This document shows positions 52,765-62,208 of a stretch of DNA of 64,000 bases, in pieces. The notes below the pieces were generated by a model, which was not told the origin of the DNA, made no database searches, and saw only the letters and a program-made list of their open reading frames with translations. The stretch covers positions 1,178,001 through 1,242,000 of the forward strand of contig NZ_NIOF01000001.1 in the NCBI RefSeq assembly GCF_002205645.1. Direction: 5' to 3'. A program made the position numbers and the translations under genes. This stretch comes from Roseateles aquatilis (GTDB lineage: Bacteria; Pseudomonadota; Gammaproteobacteria; Burkholderiales; Burkholderiaceae_C). Each line of letters opens with the position of its first letter. The stretch's first letter is position 1.

Positions 52765-53916
52765 ATGACGATCGAACACCAGAACAGCCACTCGACCAGC
52801 GACACAGCGGTTTTCGCCTCCCGCGAGGAGTCGCCATACGAGAAGAGAATTCAGACGGCGAGAGCACGTCGCGAGACGAGAGTCCAGAAGTTTCTGACGA
52901 CTGCCTCGGAGAGGTCGAAGCAGGAGTTCGTCGAAGCCCTGCTTGACTTGAACTCGATGCTGCTTCGTTACGCCGTGGTCTCGGAGCGTCTCCTCGTCTT
53001 CATCGATAACAACGTCATTCAGGACATCCTCAAACACGAACGGGAGAACGAGCCCGTTCGGCGAACACGGTTTCATGCGCTCTTGGCGTTGCTGATGCTG
53101 GCGGAGGACTTCTACCAATTCGACATCTTCGCGTGCGTGAGCCCGGCGGTGTTCTACGAAGCAGCGGGACGAGGTTCACGCGGAATCACCGAGACTTATC
53201 AGGAAGTCGTCGATGCGATTGCCGGCACCGGCCTTGCAATGCATGCCGTGGGCTTCGAGAGCCTCGACGTGTTGCCCGAGATCTTCGAACGGATCCGCGC
53301 TGATGAATCGAGCATCCGCGGAGCCTTGGACAAGATCAAGCGCACGTCCTGGAGACACGATTTCGCGCCGACATGGGGAGCCGGCATGAGAATCCCGTTC
53401 AGCGTGGCGGAGGAGTCATGCCCCGAGGTGCATCTGAACTACTTCAGCGCGTGGCACGTGAAGTTCCTGCTCATGCACATCATCGAGCGGCGCATGTTCG
53501 ATGAGAACGAACAGAACAAGGCCGCTCGCAAGCTGATGTTGAAGCCATCGGAAAGGGCGTTCTCGATCCTCAAGTCCAAGGGCGAAGGGGTCGAAGGCCT
53601 GGGGGACATCGAGCTTCTGACGCACTGCGACCTGGGGAATCAAACACTGCGACGCTCGCCCTCGATCACCATGGGCGTCACCTTCGACAGGAGCCTTCGT
53701 GATGCCCTGCTGAAACGAGCCACTGTACGAAGTCAGATGTCGGCGAGAGGCGGCGTCGACGATCCGGCGGACAGCGCCTTCCGATTCACGCACATGCTGC
53801 GGAGTTCCCAGCGTCGGGCCGAGAAGAGCAAACAAAGAATGCAGGAGTACGACGCGCTCCTCGGGGACTTCTTTCAGTGGATGGGCAAGCATCTCCTCTC
53901 CACGGAGAAGGGCTGA
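52765..53916 (+). CDS. PIN-like domain protein
   Basis: 383 residues from ATG 52765 (a TTG at 52741 is possible). The pattern LLVFIDNNVIQDIL (D81, D87), VSPAVFYEAAG (E132) and LGDIELLTHCDLG (D281, D289) matches the ordered acidic residues of PIN-fold ribonucleases, though with an unusually long insertion between the second and third motifs. Helical elsewhere; no membrane segment. GC and codon use are lower than in core genes. It follows the bacteriocin-like gene in the same direction. VapC-type toxins are the closest functional guess, but no VapB-like gene is adjacent. Confidence 0.5.
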   Translation: MTIEHQNSHSTSDTAVFASREESPYEKRIQTARARRETRVQKFLTTASERSKQEFVEALLDLNSMLLRYAVVSERLLVFIDNNVIQDILKHERENEPVRRTRFHALLALLMLAEDFYQFDIFACVSPAVFYEAAGRGSRGITETYQEVVDAIAGTGLAMHAVGFESLDVLPEIFERIRADESSIRGALDKIKRTSWRHDFAPTWGAGMRIPFSVAEESCPEVHLNYFSAWHVKFLLMHIIERRMFDENEQNKAARKLMLKPSERAFSILKSKGEGVEGLGDIELLTHCDLGNQTLRRSPSITMGVTFDRSLRDALLKRATVRSQMSARGGVDDPADSAFRFTHMLRSSQRRAEKSKQRMQEYDALLGDFFQWMGKHLLSTEKG

Positions 53917-54080
53917 TGGCTTTGGGCTCAGGTTCGGCCGCGCCCTCTTCCCTTCACTTGACCTCAGCGGGTGTCGCCCCGTGAATTAAGCAACGATGGG
54001 GGCACTCCTCACCGTCCACTCGACCCCATGAAACGGCGGTGAGTTCCGGATACTCCCGGCACAACTTCAGGGAGAGCCGA

Positions 54081-54953
54081 ATGGCCAGAAGAAAAAGGAC
54101 CTCGCCCGCCGAGGATCTACTCAATGTCTTCGCGTTGCTGCCGTGGTGGTTGTGCGTCGTGCTGGCGGCGGTCAGCTACGTCGGTCTACACGCGGTGGCC
54201 TCCCGGCCTGCGCTCAAGCCACAGGTCGGCGTTGATCCCATGTCGCAGCTGACCTCCCTGGTAACCGGGGCTGGACTCCAGGGGCTTGCCACGGTTGGCC
54301 AGTACGCGTTGCCCATCCTGTTGCTTGCCGCGGCGGTGATGTCCGTGGTGCGGCGAAGGGCTCGCCGACAGTTGGTCGAGCAAACGGCTCGAGGCCAGGA
54401 TGCCGCGGCCATCGATGGCATGACCTGGCACCAGTTTGAATTGCTCGTGGGGGAAGGATTCAGGCAACAGGGCTACATCGTCACCGAGCTCGGTGGAAGC
54501 GGTCCCGATGGCGGCGTTGATCTCGTGCTTCGTCGTCCTGGGAAGAACGGCAGCGAGACATTCCTCGTGCAGTGCAAGCAGTGGAAGGCCTACCAGGTCG
54601 GCGTGGACGTCGTGCGCGAGCTGTATGGCGTGATGGCGGCAAAGGGCGCGGCGGGCGGCTTCGTGGTGACGTCGGGGACGTTCACCCAGGAAGCCATGGC
54701 ATTTGCAGACGGGCGGAACGTGCAGCTTGTTGATGGGCCGAAGTTGCAGGAGCTTCTGGCGGCGGGGAAGATCGTTCCTAGAAGCACTCCCCGCCCTACA
54801 CCGCCGGCATCTCCCGAGCTGACCACGATGGTCGTTTGCCCGGCTTGCTCGCATCCCATGGTCCGGCGTGTGGCCAAGCATGGCCCGAATGCGGGGCAAG
54901 CGTTTTATGGGTGCTCGACGTATCCGGTTTGCAAGGGGACGCGGCCGGCTTGA
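54081..54953 (+). CDS. Membrane-anchored Mrr-type restriction endonuclease with zinc finger
   Basis: 290 residues from ATG 54081 (GGGAGAGCCGA). Two membrane helices (about 14-40 and 68-92) precede an Mrr-like PD-(D/E)XK domain: FELLVGEGFRQQGY, GPDGGVDLVL (D147), FLVQCKQWK (Q164, K166). The C-terminus has a topoisomerase-type zinc finger (VCPACSHPM, then FYGCSTYPVCKG). Mrr proteins cut modified or foreign DNA. The TM-Mrr-Zn arrangement is widespread in bacteria and often sits with defence genes. Confidence 0.85.
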   Translation: MARRKRTSPAEDLLNVFALLPWWLCVVLAAVSYVGLHAVASRPALKPQVGVDPMSQLTSLVTGAGLQGLATVGQYALPILLLAAAVMSVVRRRARRQLVEQTARGQDAAAIDGMTWHQFELLVGEGFRQQGYIVTELGGSGPDGGVDLVLRRPGKNGSETFLVQCKQWKAYQVGVDVVRELYGVMAAKGAAGGFVVTSGTFTQEAMAFADGRNVQLVDGPKLQELLAAGKIVPRSTPRPTPPASPELTTMVVCPACSHPMVRRVAKHGPNAGQAFYGCSTYPVCKGTRPA

Positions 54954-55050
54954 TGGGGACGCTTGTCGGCCTCAAGGAACAGTTCAGCGATGCCAGGTTA
55001 GCTATCGGCGTCTTCGATGCGTCGAGGGGCAGCCAGGTACATGTCGAGCA

Positions 55051-55419
55051 TCAACTGCTCTGTTTCATCACGTAGTCGAACGCCGACTGGCCCAAGCCTT
55101 TGACCGCATCGAAGGTCAGCTGCAAGCCCTTCTCCTTAGCCGTGGTCTTAATGCGCTCCCACATCGGCCGACTGCGCAGCGTGTCTAGCAAGTCATGGCC
55201 CTGCCATGTCAACTCCGGCGACAAAATCGCGGGCCCAGTCATTGGGCCGGCGTCAATCGCTTCAATGAAACCGGCCGTCCACAGCAGCAACGCATGTTCG
55301 CTCTTGCCTTGGTCGTCGGCAACACCTCCGACTCAGTAGCCGAATGGGCTGCGCTCGGATGCAGTTAGCGTCTCCACCTTTATCAGCAGGTCGCAGATCA
55401 CGTCCCGGTTGCGTTTCCT
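55051..55419 (-). pseudogene. DUF2513-family remnant
   Basis: In one minus-strand frame, 55419-55051 reads RKRNRDVICDLLIKVE..., then an in-frame TGA at 55335-55333, then HALLLWTAGFIEAIDAG and LTWQGHDLLDTLRSRPMWERI, which match the start, middle and end of DUF2513 proteins. The expected start Met is lost (the codon before RKR is TGC), and the stop breaks the frame after 28 codons. It directly follows the 3' end of the tRNA gene. DUF2513 genes are common on mobile elements, so this is probably what remains of an element integrated at the tRNA. Confidence 0.7.
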
Positions 55420-55443
55420 GCACCCTCCCAGGCTGGTATCAAG

Positions 55444-55520
55444 TGGTAGGCCGTACAGGACTTGAACCTGTGACCAAAGGATTATGAGTCCTCTGCTCTA
55501 ACCAACTGAGCTAACGGCCC
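55444..55520 (-). tRNA. tRNA with CAU anticodon (tRNA-Met, or tRNA-Ile2)
   Basis: 77-nt cloverleaf with encoded CCA (55446-55444). Acceptor stem GGGCCGT/ACGGCCT with a G-U first pair; D-arm AGCTCAGTTGGTTAGAGCA; anticodon loop CTCATAA; T-arm ACAGGTTCAAGTCCTGT (given in part). CAU fits elongator Met; the lysidine-modified Ile2 type cannot be excluded from sequence alone. Confidence 0.9.
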
Positions 55521-55589
55521 CCTGGGGGTAATACGTGTTTGCGAAACCTGGCGGGATCGCGTTCCGGCCTTGCACCGAAGCGGCGGATT

Positions 55590-56615
55590 CTACTTCTGCG
55601 ACAGCGCGTTGCTGACCATCCGCGACGTGATGTCCACGATCTCGATCATCCGGTCGTACGCCATCCGCGTCGGCCCGATCACTCCGAGCGTCCCCACCAC
55701 CTGCCCATCCACTTCGTAGTTCGCCGACACCACCGACAGCTCCTCCACCGGCACCATCTGACTCTCCCCCCCGATGTAGATCCGCACCCCTTCCGCGCGC
55801 GACGACACATCCAGCAGCCGCATCAACTGCGTCTTCTGCTCGAAGAGATCGAACATCCGGCGCAGGCTGCCCATGTCGTGGTTGAAGTCCTGAATGGTCA
55901 GCAGGTTCCGCTCCCCGCTGATGATCACCGCCTCCTGCTCCCGCATGCCTTGCGGGCCGACATCCACCGCCGCGCTCATCAGCGCCGCGATCTCGCCGCG
56001 CAGGGCGTCGACCTCCGTCCTCAGCCGGTCCCGCACCACGTCCAGGCTCATCCCCGAGTAATGCGCGTTCAGCCGGTTGCTGGCCTCCGTCAGGTCACCC
56101 TGCGTCAGGTCCTGCGCCGTGAACACCAACCGGTTCTGCACGTCCCCATCCGGCGATACCATGATCACCAGCACCCGGCGATCACCGAGCCGCAGGAACT
56201 CGATGTGGTGGAACACCGCGCTCTTGCGCGGCGACGTCACCACCCCCACGAAACTCGACAGGTTGGACAGCAGTTGCGCCGCGTTGGCGATCACGCGCTG
56301 CGGCTGGTCGGGCAGCAGCTGGCTTTCGAAAGAGCTGGCCGTGTCCCGCGGCAGACCCGGCTTGGCGGTCAGCAAGGTGTCGACGAAGAGCCGGTAGCCG
56401 CGCGCCGTCGGGATCCGCCCAGCGCTGGTGTGCGGGCTGGCGATCAGCCCCAGCTCTTCCAGGTCGGCCATCACGTTGCGGATGGTCGCGGGGCTCAGCT
56501 CCAGGCCCGAAGCGCGCGAGAGCGTGCGCGACCCCACCGGCTGGCCGTCGGCGATGTACCTCTCCACCAGAGCCTTGAGCAGTAATTTCGCGCGGTCGTC
56601 GAGCATGTTTTTCAT
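55590..56615 (-). CDS. hrcA: Heat-inducible transcription repressor HrcA
   Basis: 341 residues from ATG 56615; ATG 56606 (MLDDRAK) is an equally plausible start. The winged-helix N-terminus ([40 protein letters not shown]) and the GAF-like core with [10 protein letters not shown] and IGGES are typical. HrcA represses groESL and dnaK operons by binding CIRCE. No CIRCE element is present here, and no heat-shock genes are in the window. Divergent from nadK (72-bp gap). Confidence 0.96.
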   Translation of the reverse strand: MKNMLDDRAKLLLKALVERYIADGQPVGSRTLSRASGLELSPATIRNVMADLEELGLIASPHTSAGRIPTARGYRLFVDTLLTAKPGLPRDTASSFESQLLPDQPQRVIANAAQLLSNLSSFVGVVTSPRKSAVFHHIEFLRLGDRRVLVIMVSPDGDVQNRLVFTAQDLTQGDLTEASNRLNAHYSGMSLDVVRDRLRTEVDALRGEIAALMSAAVDVGPQGMREQEAVIISGERNLLTIQDFNHDMGSLRRMFDLFEQKTQLMRLLDVSSRAEGVRIYIGGESQMVPVEELSVVSANYEVDGQVVGTLGVIGPTRMAYDRMIEIVDITSRMVSNALSQK

Positions 56616-56687
56616 TCTAGTGACCCCCGCCGGCTCCCTCTGCCGACACCCCTGTCCGGTCACATCGCTGTGGTGTAATTCCGCGCT

Positions 56688-57563
56688 ATGTCCAAGCGCT
56701 TCCGTCATGTGGCGATCGTCGGAAAACCCCAGTCGCGGGGAATCCGCCCCATCCTGGAGGAGATTGCCGAATTTGTCGCCTCCCTGGGATTGGATGTTTC
56801 CCTGGAACAGGAGACGGCCGAGAGCACCGGCATCACCAACCTGCCCGCCCTGAGCCACGCGGAACTGGGCCTGCAGTGCGACCTGGCGATCGTCATCGGC
56901 GGCGACGGCACCATGCTCGGCTTCGCCCGCCAGGTCGCCCGCCACGGCCTGCCCCTGGTCGGCATCAACCAGGGCCGCCTGGGGTTCATCACCGACATCT
57001 CCGCCGACCAGTACAAGGAGGCCCTCGCCTCCATCCTCGCCGGCGACTACGAGATCGAGCACCGCTCCCTGCTCGAAGGCGCCGTCATCCGTGACGGCGA
57101 GCAGATCTTCTCCGGCGTCGCCCTCAACGACGTCGTCGTCTCCCGCGGCGCCACCGCCGCCATGGTCGAGCTGCGCGTCGACGTGGGCGAGGAATTCGTC
57201 GCCAACATGCGCGCCGACGGCGTCATCGTCGGCACGCCCACCGGCTCCACCGCCTACGCGCTGTCGGCCGGCGGCCCCATCCTGCACCCCGGCATCGGCG
57301 GCTGGGTGCTGCTGCCCATCGCCTCGCACGCGCTGTCCAACCGCCCCATCGTGCTGCCCGACAACGGCGAGGTCCGCCTCACCATCGTCGCCGGCCGGGA
57401 CGCCAGCGTGAACTTCGACATGCAGTCCCTGGCCAGCCTGCTGCACGGCGACTGCATCACCGTGCGCCGCTCCCAGCACCGCGCACCGTTCCTGCACCCG
57501 CGCGGCTGGAGCTACTACGCCACGCTGCGCCGCAAGCTGCGCTGGAACGAGGGGACGAACTGA
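56688..57563 (+). CDS. nadK: NAD kinase
   Basis: 291 residues. The GGDGT motif (71-75, catalytic D73) and [25 protein letters not shown] and [12 protein letters not shown] are diagnostic. It phosphorylates NAD to NADP with ATP. The start ATG 56688 lies 72 bp from hrcA on the other strand. The stop codon overlaps the recN start by one base, so nadK-recN-rapZ forms a tight operon. Confidence 0.97.
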   Translation: MSKRFRHVAIVGKPQSRGIRPILEEIAEFVASLGLDVSLEQETAESTGITNLPALSHAELGLQCDLAIVIGGDGTMLGFARQVARHGLPLVGINQGRLGFITDISADQYKEALASILAGDYEIEHRSLLEGAVIRDGEQIFSGVALNDVVVSRGATAAMVELRVDVGEEFVANMRADGVIVGTPTGSTAYALSAGGPILHPGIGGWVLLPIASHALSNRPIVLPDNGEVRLTIVAGRDASVNFDMQSLASLLHGDCITVRRSQHRAPFLHPRGWSYYATLRRKLRWNEGTN

Positions 57564-59290
57564 TGCTGCGCCGACTGAGCCTCAAGGACTTCGTCATCGT
57601 CCCCACGCTCGAACTCGACTTCGCCGCCGGCTTCTCCGCCCTCACCGGTGAAACCGGCGCCGGCAAGTCCATCCTGATCGACGCGCTGCAACTGGCGCTC
57701 GGCTCCCGCGGCGAGGCCGCCGTGGTGCGCGAGGGCGCCACCCGCGCCGAGATCTCCGCCGAGTTCGACCGCCCCGCCGCCCTCGCCCACTGGCTGGAGG
57801 AAGCCGGCTTCGAATCGTCCGCCGAGCATCACGCCGACCACCCCGACACGCTGCTGCTGCGTCGCGTCATCGACGCGCAAGGCAAGAGCCGCGCGTGGAT
57901 CAACGGCGGCGCCGCCACCGTCGCGCAGTTGCGGGAACTGGCCGAGCACCTGCTCGACATCCACGGCCAGCACGCCTGGCAAGGCTTGACCCGCCCGGCC
58001 AGCGTGCGCGAGCTGCTGGACAGCTTCGCCCAGATCGACGCCAGGCCGCTGGCCGCCGCCCATGCCGCCTGGCGCCAGGCCAGCGAGGCCTTGGCCGCCG
58101 CGCAATCGAAGCAGGCCGACCTGGCCCGCGAGCATGAACGCCTGAGCTGGCAGATCGCCGAGATCAACCGCCTCGCGCCCGCCGCCGACGAGTGGGACGA
58201 GCTCAACGCCGAGCACTCGCGCCTGTCGCATGCGCAGTCGCTGATGGACGCCACGCGCGGCGCGCTGGAACGCATCGCCGATGCCGAGATCAACGCCCAG
58301 GCGCTGATCGATGAGGCGCTGTCCGCGCTGCACGACGTGCTGGCCTACGACGCCGGCCTGCAGGACACCGTCAACGCGCTGCAGGGCGCGCAGGCGCAGT
58401 TGCAGGACGCCGCCCACAGCCTGAGCGCCTACCTGCACGCGGCGGATCTCGACCCCGAGCGCCTGCAGCAACTCGACGAGCGCCTGTCCGCGTGGGTCAC
58501 GCTGGCGCGCCGTTATCGCCGCCAGCCGGTGGACCTGCCGGCGCTGCATCAGGAATGGAAGGCCGAGCTCGCGCAGCTCGATGCCGCCACCGACCTCGAC
58601 GGCCTGCAGGCGAAACAGGCCGCGGCGTTGAAGGCGTTCCAGAAGGAAGCGAAGCTGGTCGGCGCGGCCCGCGCGAAGGCGGCGCCGGCGCTGTCCGGCG
58701 CGGTGTCGCAGGCGATGCAGCAGTTGGGCATGTCCGGCGGGCGCTTCGAGGTCGCGCTGTTGCCGCAGGACGAGCCGCAGAGCTTCGGGCTCGAATCCGC
58801 CGAGTTCCTCGTCGCCGGTCACGCCGGTAGCACGCCCCGGCCGCTGGCCAAGGTCGCGTCCGGCGGCGAGCTGTCGCGCATCGCACTGGCCATCGCCGTC
58901 ACGACCAGCCAGCGCAACAGCGGCGCCGGCACGTTGATCTTCGACGAGATCGACGCCGGTGTCGGCGGCGCCGTCGCGGAGACCGTCGGCCGGCTCATGA
59001 AGCAGCTCGGCCAACGCGCCCAGGTGCTGGCCGTCACGCACCTGCCGCAGGTCGCCGCCTGCGCGGACCACCACTTCCTCGTCGCCAAGGCGCTCAAGGA
59101 CGGCAAGACCAATTCCGACGTCCGCCCCATCGCCGGCGAGGCCCGCACCGCGGAGATCGCTCGCATGCTCGGCGGCGAGCGCCTGTCGTCGACCAGCCTG
59201 GCGCATGCCCGGGAAATGCTCGACCTGTCTGCCCGCGCCGCGCCCCAGCCCGCCGACACGGGCCCCCGCGGCAAGAAAGTGAAACCATGA
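57563..59290 (+). CDS. recN: DNA repair protein RecN
   Basis: 575 residues from ATG 57563, sharing one base with the nadK stop. SMC-like ATPase: Walker [12 protein letters not shown] (28-38), long coiled coils (about 150-370), signature [13 protein letters not shown] and Walker [13 protein letters not shown]. RecN acts at double-strand breaks with RecA. The length is typical. Confidence 0.97.
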   Translation: MLRRLSLKDFVIVPTLELDFAAGFSALTGETGAGKSILIDALQLALGSRGEAAVVREGATRAEISAEFDRPAALAHWLEEAGFESSAEHHADHPDTLLLRRVIDAQGKSRAWINGGAATVAQLRELAEHLLDIHGQHAWQGLTRPASVRELLDSFAQIDARPLAAAHAAWRQASEALAAAQSKQADLAREHERLSWQIAEINRLAPAADEWDELNAEHSRLSHAQSLMDATRGALERIADAEINAQALIDEALSALHDVLAYDAGLQDTVNALQGAQAQLQDAAHSLSAYLHAADLDPERLQQLDERLSAWVTLARRYRRQPVDLPALHQEWKAELAQLDAATDLDGLQAKQAAALKAFQKEAKLVGAARAKAAPALSGAVSQAMQQLGMSGGRFEVALLPQDEPQSFGLESAEFLVAGHAGSTPRPLAKVASGGELSRIALAIAVTTSQRNSGAGTLIFDEIDAGVGGAVAETVGRLMKQLGQRAQVLAVTHLPQVAACADHHFLVAKALKDGKTNSDVRPIAGEARTAEIARMLGGERLSSTSLAHAREMLDLSARAAPQPADTGPRGKKVKP

Positions 59291-60294
59291 ACGCGCCCGA
59301 CCCGACGATGACGCCGGGCTCCCTTCCCGCCCAGGACAGCGCCTCGCCCACGACGCCATCCCCGATCACGACCGAGCCCGAAGCCACCAGCGCGACCCCG
59401 GGGGACCACCCGGCCGCGACCGCGGCGAAGGGCAGCGACGTGGTGCTGGTCACGGGCATGTCCGGCGGCGGCAAGTCGATCGCGATGCATGCGCTGGAGG
59501 ACGCCGGTTTCTTCTGCGTCGACAACCTGCCGCCCGAACTGCTGCCGCAGTTCCTGGAGCTCGAGAAACGCCGCGGCTGGCGCCGGGTCGCGATCGCGGT
59601 CGACGTGCGCAGCGCCGGCTCGCTGCCGCAACTGCTGCTGCACATCAAGGAGATGCGCCAGACCGGCATCTCGCTGCGCTCCATCTTCCTGGACGCCGAC
59701 AACGACACGCTGCTGCGCCGCTTCTCCGAGACCCGCCGCCCTCACCCGCTGCGCGTGGGCACCGAGGACAGCGACACGCACCGCGCGCTGCAGGAAGCGA
59801 TCGCGCTGGAGCGCGAGCTGCTGACGCCGCTGCGCATGGAGTCCACCGTCATCGACAGCAGCCAGCTCCGCCCCGCGCAATTGCGCGCCTGGGTGCGCGA
59901 CCTGGTGCGCGCGAGCGGTTCGTCGCTGACGCTGGTCTTCGAGTCCTTCGCCTTCAAGCACGGCGTGCCCAGCGACGCGGACTTCGTCTTCGACGTTCGC
60001 GTGCTGCCCAATCCGTATTACGACCGCGAGCTGCGCCCGCTCACCGGACGCGATGCCCCGGTGGCCGCCTACCTGGAAGTGCAGCCCGAGGTGCGGCTGA
60101 TGCTCAGCCAGATCGGCGCCTTCATCGCGCAATGGCTGCCGAACTTCGGCCAGGACCAGCGGAGCTACCTGACCGTCGCGATCGGTTGCACCGGCGGGCA
60201 GCATCGATCCGTCTACCTCGTGGAGACGCTGGCCAAGCAGTTCGCCTTCCACGGCCAGGTACTCAAGCGACATCGGGAACTCGACGCACGCTGA
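59287..60294 (+). CDS. rapZ: RNase adapter RapZ
   Basis: 335 residues from ATG 59287, overlapping the recN stop (ATGA). Walker [13 protein letters not shown] (55-66), [17 protein letters not shown] and the C-terminal [14 protein letters not shown] are diagnostic. An N-terminal tail of about 48 residues rich in Pro, Thr and Ser is longer than in E. coli RapZ. RapZ controls GlcN6P synthase mRNA through sRNAs in enterobacteria; in this lineage it may serve cell-wall sensing. Confidence 0.95.
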   Translation: MNAPDPTMTPGSLPAQDSASPTTPSPITTEPEATSATPGDHPAATAAKGSDVVLVTGMSGGGKSIAMHALEDAGFFCVDNLPPELLPQFLELEKRRGWRRVAIAVDVRSAGSLPQLLLHIKEMRQTGISLRSIFLDADNDTLLRRFSETRRPHPLRVGTEDSDTHRALQEAIALERELLTPLRMESTVIDSSQLRPAQLRAWVRDLVRASGSSLTLVFESFAFKHGVPSDADFVFDVRVLPNPYYDRELRPLTGRDAPVAAYLEVQPEVRLMLSQIGAFIAQWLPNFGQDQRSYLTVAIGCTGGQHRSVYLVETLAKQFAFHGQVLKRHRELDAR

Positions 60295-60342
60295 AGCAGG
60301 CCGCGTTCAGCACGTCGGATTTGCAGGCGGCACCGTTTATGG

Positions 60343-60354
60343 GTGACGCGTCAC
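60343..60354. promoter_or_regulatory. Perfect 12-bp palindrome upstream of the helical protein gene
   Basis: GTGACGCGTCAC lies 45 bp before the start of the next gene and could be an operator. Function is unproved. Confidence 0.3.
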
Positions 60355-60398
60355 GGTGCAGGTGACCACTGACCGGCTTTCCATCCGTGGAGGTCGTC

Positions 60399-61526
60399 GT
60401 GTCCTGCTTCCCCCTGCTCTCGCTGTTCCGCTCCTCCGGTGTCTATTGCGTTCCCGAAGCGGCCTTGAGGCGTGCTTCGCCTTTCTCCGCGCGCAACAAG
60501 TTCGATGGGCAGCATCAGCCGCGCGCGTTCTCGATCCTGCGGGAGATCGAGCGGACCTTGGGCCAACCGACAACACGCCAGGGCCGCGCGCTCCTGAACG
60601 ACGTGGAGCGCCACCTGTGCGCCGACGCACTCGGCGCCACGCATGCGGCGCTGCGCAAGCTACCGCCTCTGTCCCGCCTGCAAGGATGGCTGGACGAGGC
60701 GCGCTTCGATCTCCGCGTCAATCCGCGCGCGGCCGATCAATTCCGCGAGGATCAGGCGATGCTGGCGGACTTCCGCCGGCGCCACGGGGTCCCGGACGAG
60801 TCGACCGTCGGCCGGGCCTGCGATCAGTTGTGGGCCGAGATCGATCGTGCCCTGTCGCCGCCGGCGTCCATCGCATCGGCGAAAACCTGCCGCGCGCTGC
60901 GGCAGCGCATGGACGCGATGATGGCGCGGCTGGTCCAGTTCGTCGGGCATCGTGACGCGCTCATCCAGGCCCGACTGGATCTGGCCCCCTGCCTCCAGGC
61001 CGTTCGGCGCGTCGCGGGTCAGCCGTCGGGCGTCACGTCGGCGGACATGCTTGATGTCGTCCGTCCATACGAAGCGATCCAGCGCCGGCTGAACGATCTG
61101 GCGACGGCCGTCCACCGCGAGGATTACGCGGCGATCCAGAAGTCCGTCCCGGACATCGCGCGTCGCAGGACAGCGCTACGCAATCGCCTGATCCAGCTGG
61201 GCTGCCCGCCGGAAGTACGGCAGTCGCCGGATTCCCGTCCGCCGGCGCCACAAGCACAAGCGCTGACTGAGCGGCGCACGGCGCTCACCATGACGGAGCG
61301 GGATTGCCGCGTCGTCTTCGCCAACGCGCCCTGCGACGCGGGCGACGAGATCTTCCAGCGACTTCACGCGCTGACCGCCAGGCTCGATCGGCTGGACAAA
61401 CTCATGCCGTGCGACCTCGATCGGCGCCTGGCGCGCTTCGACGAGGACCTCGCCGTCCTGCGCGGCGAAGCTGTCGACCTCGGACACATCGCCAGCCGTC
61501 TGCCGACGCCCTGGCTTCGCCGATGA
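60399..61526 (+). CDS. Helical protein of unknown function (paralogue of 62.2-kb gene)
   Basis: 375 residues from GTG 60399, with GGAGG five bases upstream; an earlier GTG at 60387 lies before that site. Entirely helical and Arg-rich, without signal or membrane segment. The segment RFDLRVNPRAADQF, LADFRRRHGVP, IDRALSPPAS, RMDAMMARLV and ARLDLAPCL reappears as a similar series in the protein starting at 62209, so the two are paralogues. Function unknown. Confidence 0.6.
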   Translation: MSCFPLLSLFRSSGVYCVPEAALRRASPFSARNKFDGQHQPRAFSILREIERTLGQPTTRQGRALLNDVERHLCADALGATHAALRKLPPLSRLQGWLDEARFDLRVNPRAADQFREDQAMLADFRRRHGVPDESTVGRACDQLWAEIDRALSPPASIASAKTCRALRQRMDAMMARLVQFVGHRDALIQARLDLAPCLQAVRRVAGQPSGVTSADMLDVVRPYEAIQRRLNDLATAVHREDYAAIQKSVPDIARRRTALRNRLIQLGCPPEVRQSPDSRPPAPQAQALTERRTALTMTERDCRVVFANAPCDAGDEIFQRLHALTARLDRLDKLMPCDLDRRLARFDEDLAVLRGEAVDLGHIASRLPTPWLRR

Positions 61527-61572
61527 CGCACAGCGCTGGTACGGCGGCACCGACGCGACGTCGGCGCCCCGG

Positions 61573-61947
61573 TCAGGCGGCGCGTCCCGCGCCGTCCTGT
61601 CCCTGGGCCTGCAACGCCTGCTGCTCGATCTCTTGCGCCTGGTTGTAAAGCAGGATGCCCAGCACCACCGACGCGAACGGCACCAGCAGCACCATCGCCA
61701 CCATCCACCAGAACACGCCGCGTCCGGCGCGCTTCAGCGCCAGGCCCATGTACACCCAGTGCGCGCAACACGCGGCGAACAGGCCGATGCTGAACATCGT
61801 CGCCCGCGCCGAATCCACGTCCTCGGCCCCGGCCGTGTCGCTGATCAGGAACCACAGGCACACGCCGCCGACGAGCAGCGCGATGAAGGCGGATTCCAAT
61901 GCGCTCTTGAGGGCGGCGGCGGGCCCCGGCACGGCGGCGTTCGACAT
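61573..61947 (-). CDS. Small membrane protein
   Basis: 124 residues from ATG 61947. Three or four hydrophobic segments (FIALLVGGVCLWFLI, MFSIGLFAACCAHWVYMGL, VFWWMVAMVLLVPFASVVLGILL, given in part) and a Gln-rich tail (QEIEQQALQAQGQ). No family recognised. It lies between the two helical paralogues in the opposite direction. Confidence 0.65.
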   Translation of the reverse strand: MSNAAVPGPAAALKSALESAFIALLVGGVCLWFLISDTAGAEDVDSARATMFSIGLFAACCAHWVYMGLALKRAGRGVFWWMVAMVLLVPFASVVLGILLYNQAQEIEQQALQAQGQDGAGRAA

Positions 61948-62208
61948 GATGTCCCTGACGGTCGGAGGAGCCGCGGCGCGGCGATCGCGCGAGCATAGCG
62001 GAGCGGACGAACAGGACCAGAGGATTTCCGCGTCGGGACTGATCCTTGGGAGGCCTGTCGGTTGGCCCGAGTGCACAGACGGACAACACCCTGACGCGCG
62101 CCTGCCGCGGAAAACCCGCGACTGAAGGGTGCCGGTCTTCTCCGGCGCTCGCGATGCCGGATCCCCGATCGACATGGCGAGTCCGTCCTGACGAATCCCC
62201 TTCCCACG

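Noticed and set aside
55444-55520. Direct repeat of the tRNA 3' end as the far attachment site
   Set aside because: No convincing copy was noticed by eye to the left of the island; it remains unproved.
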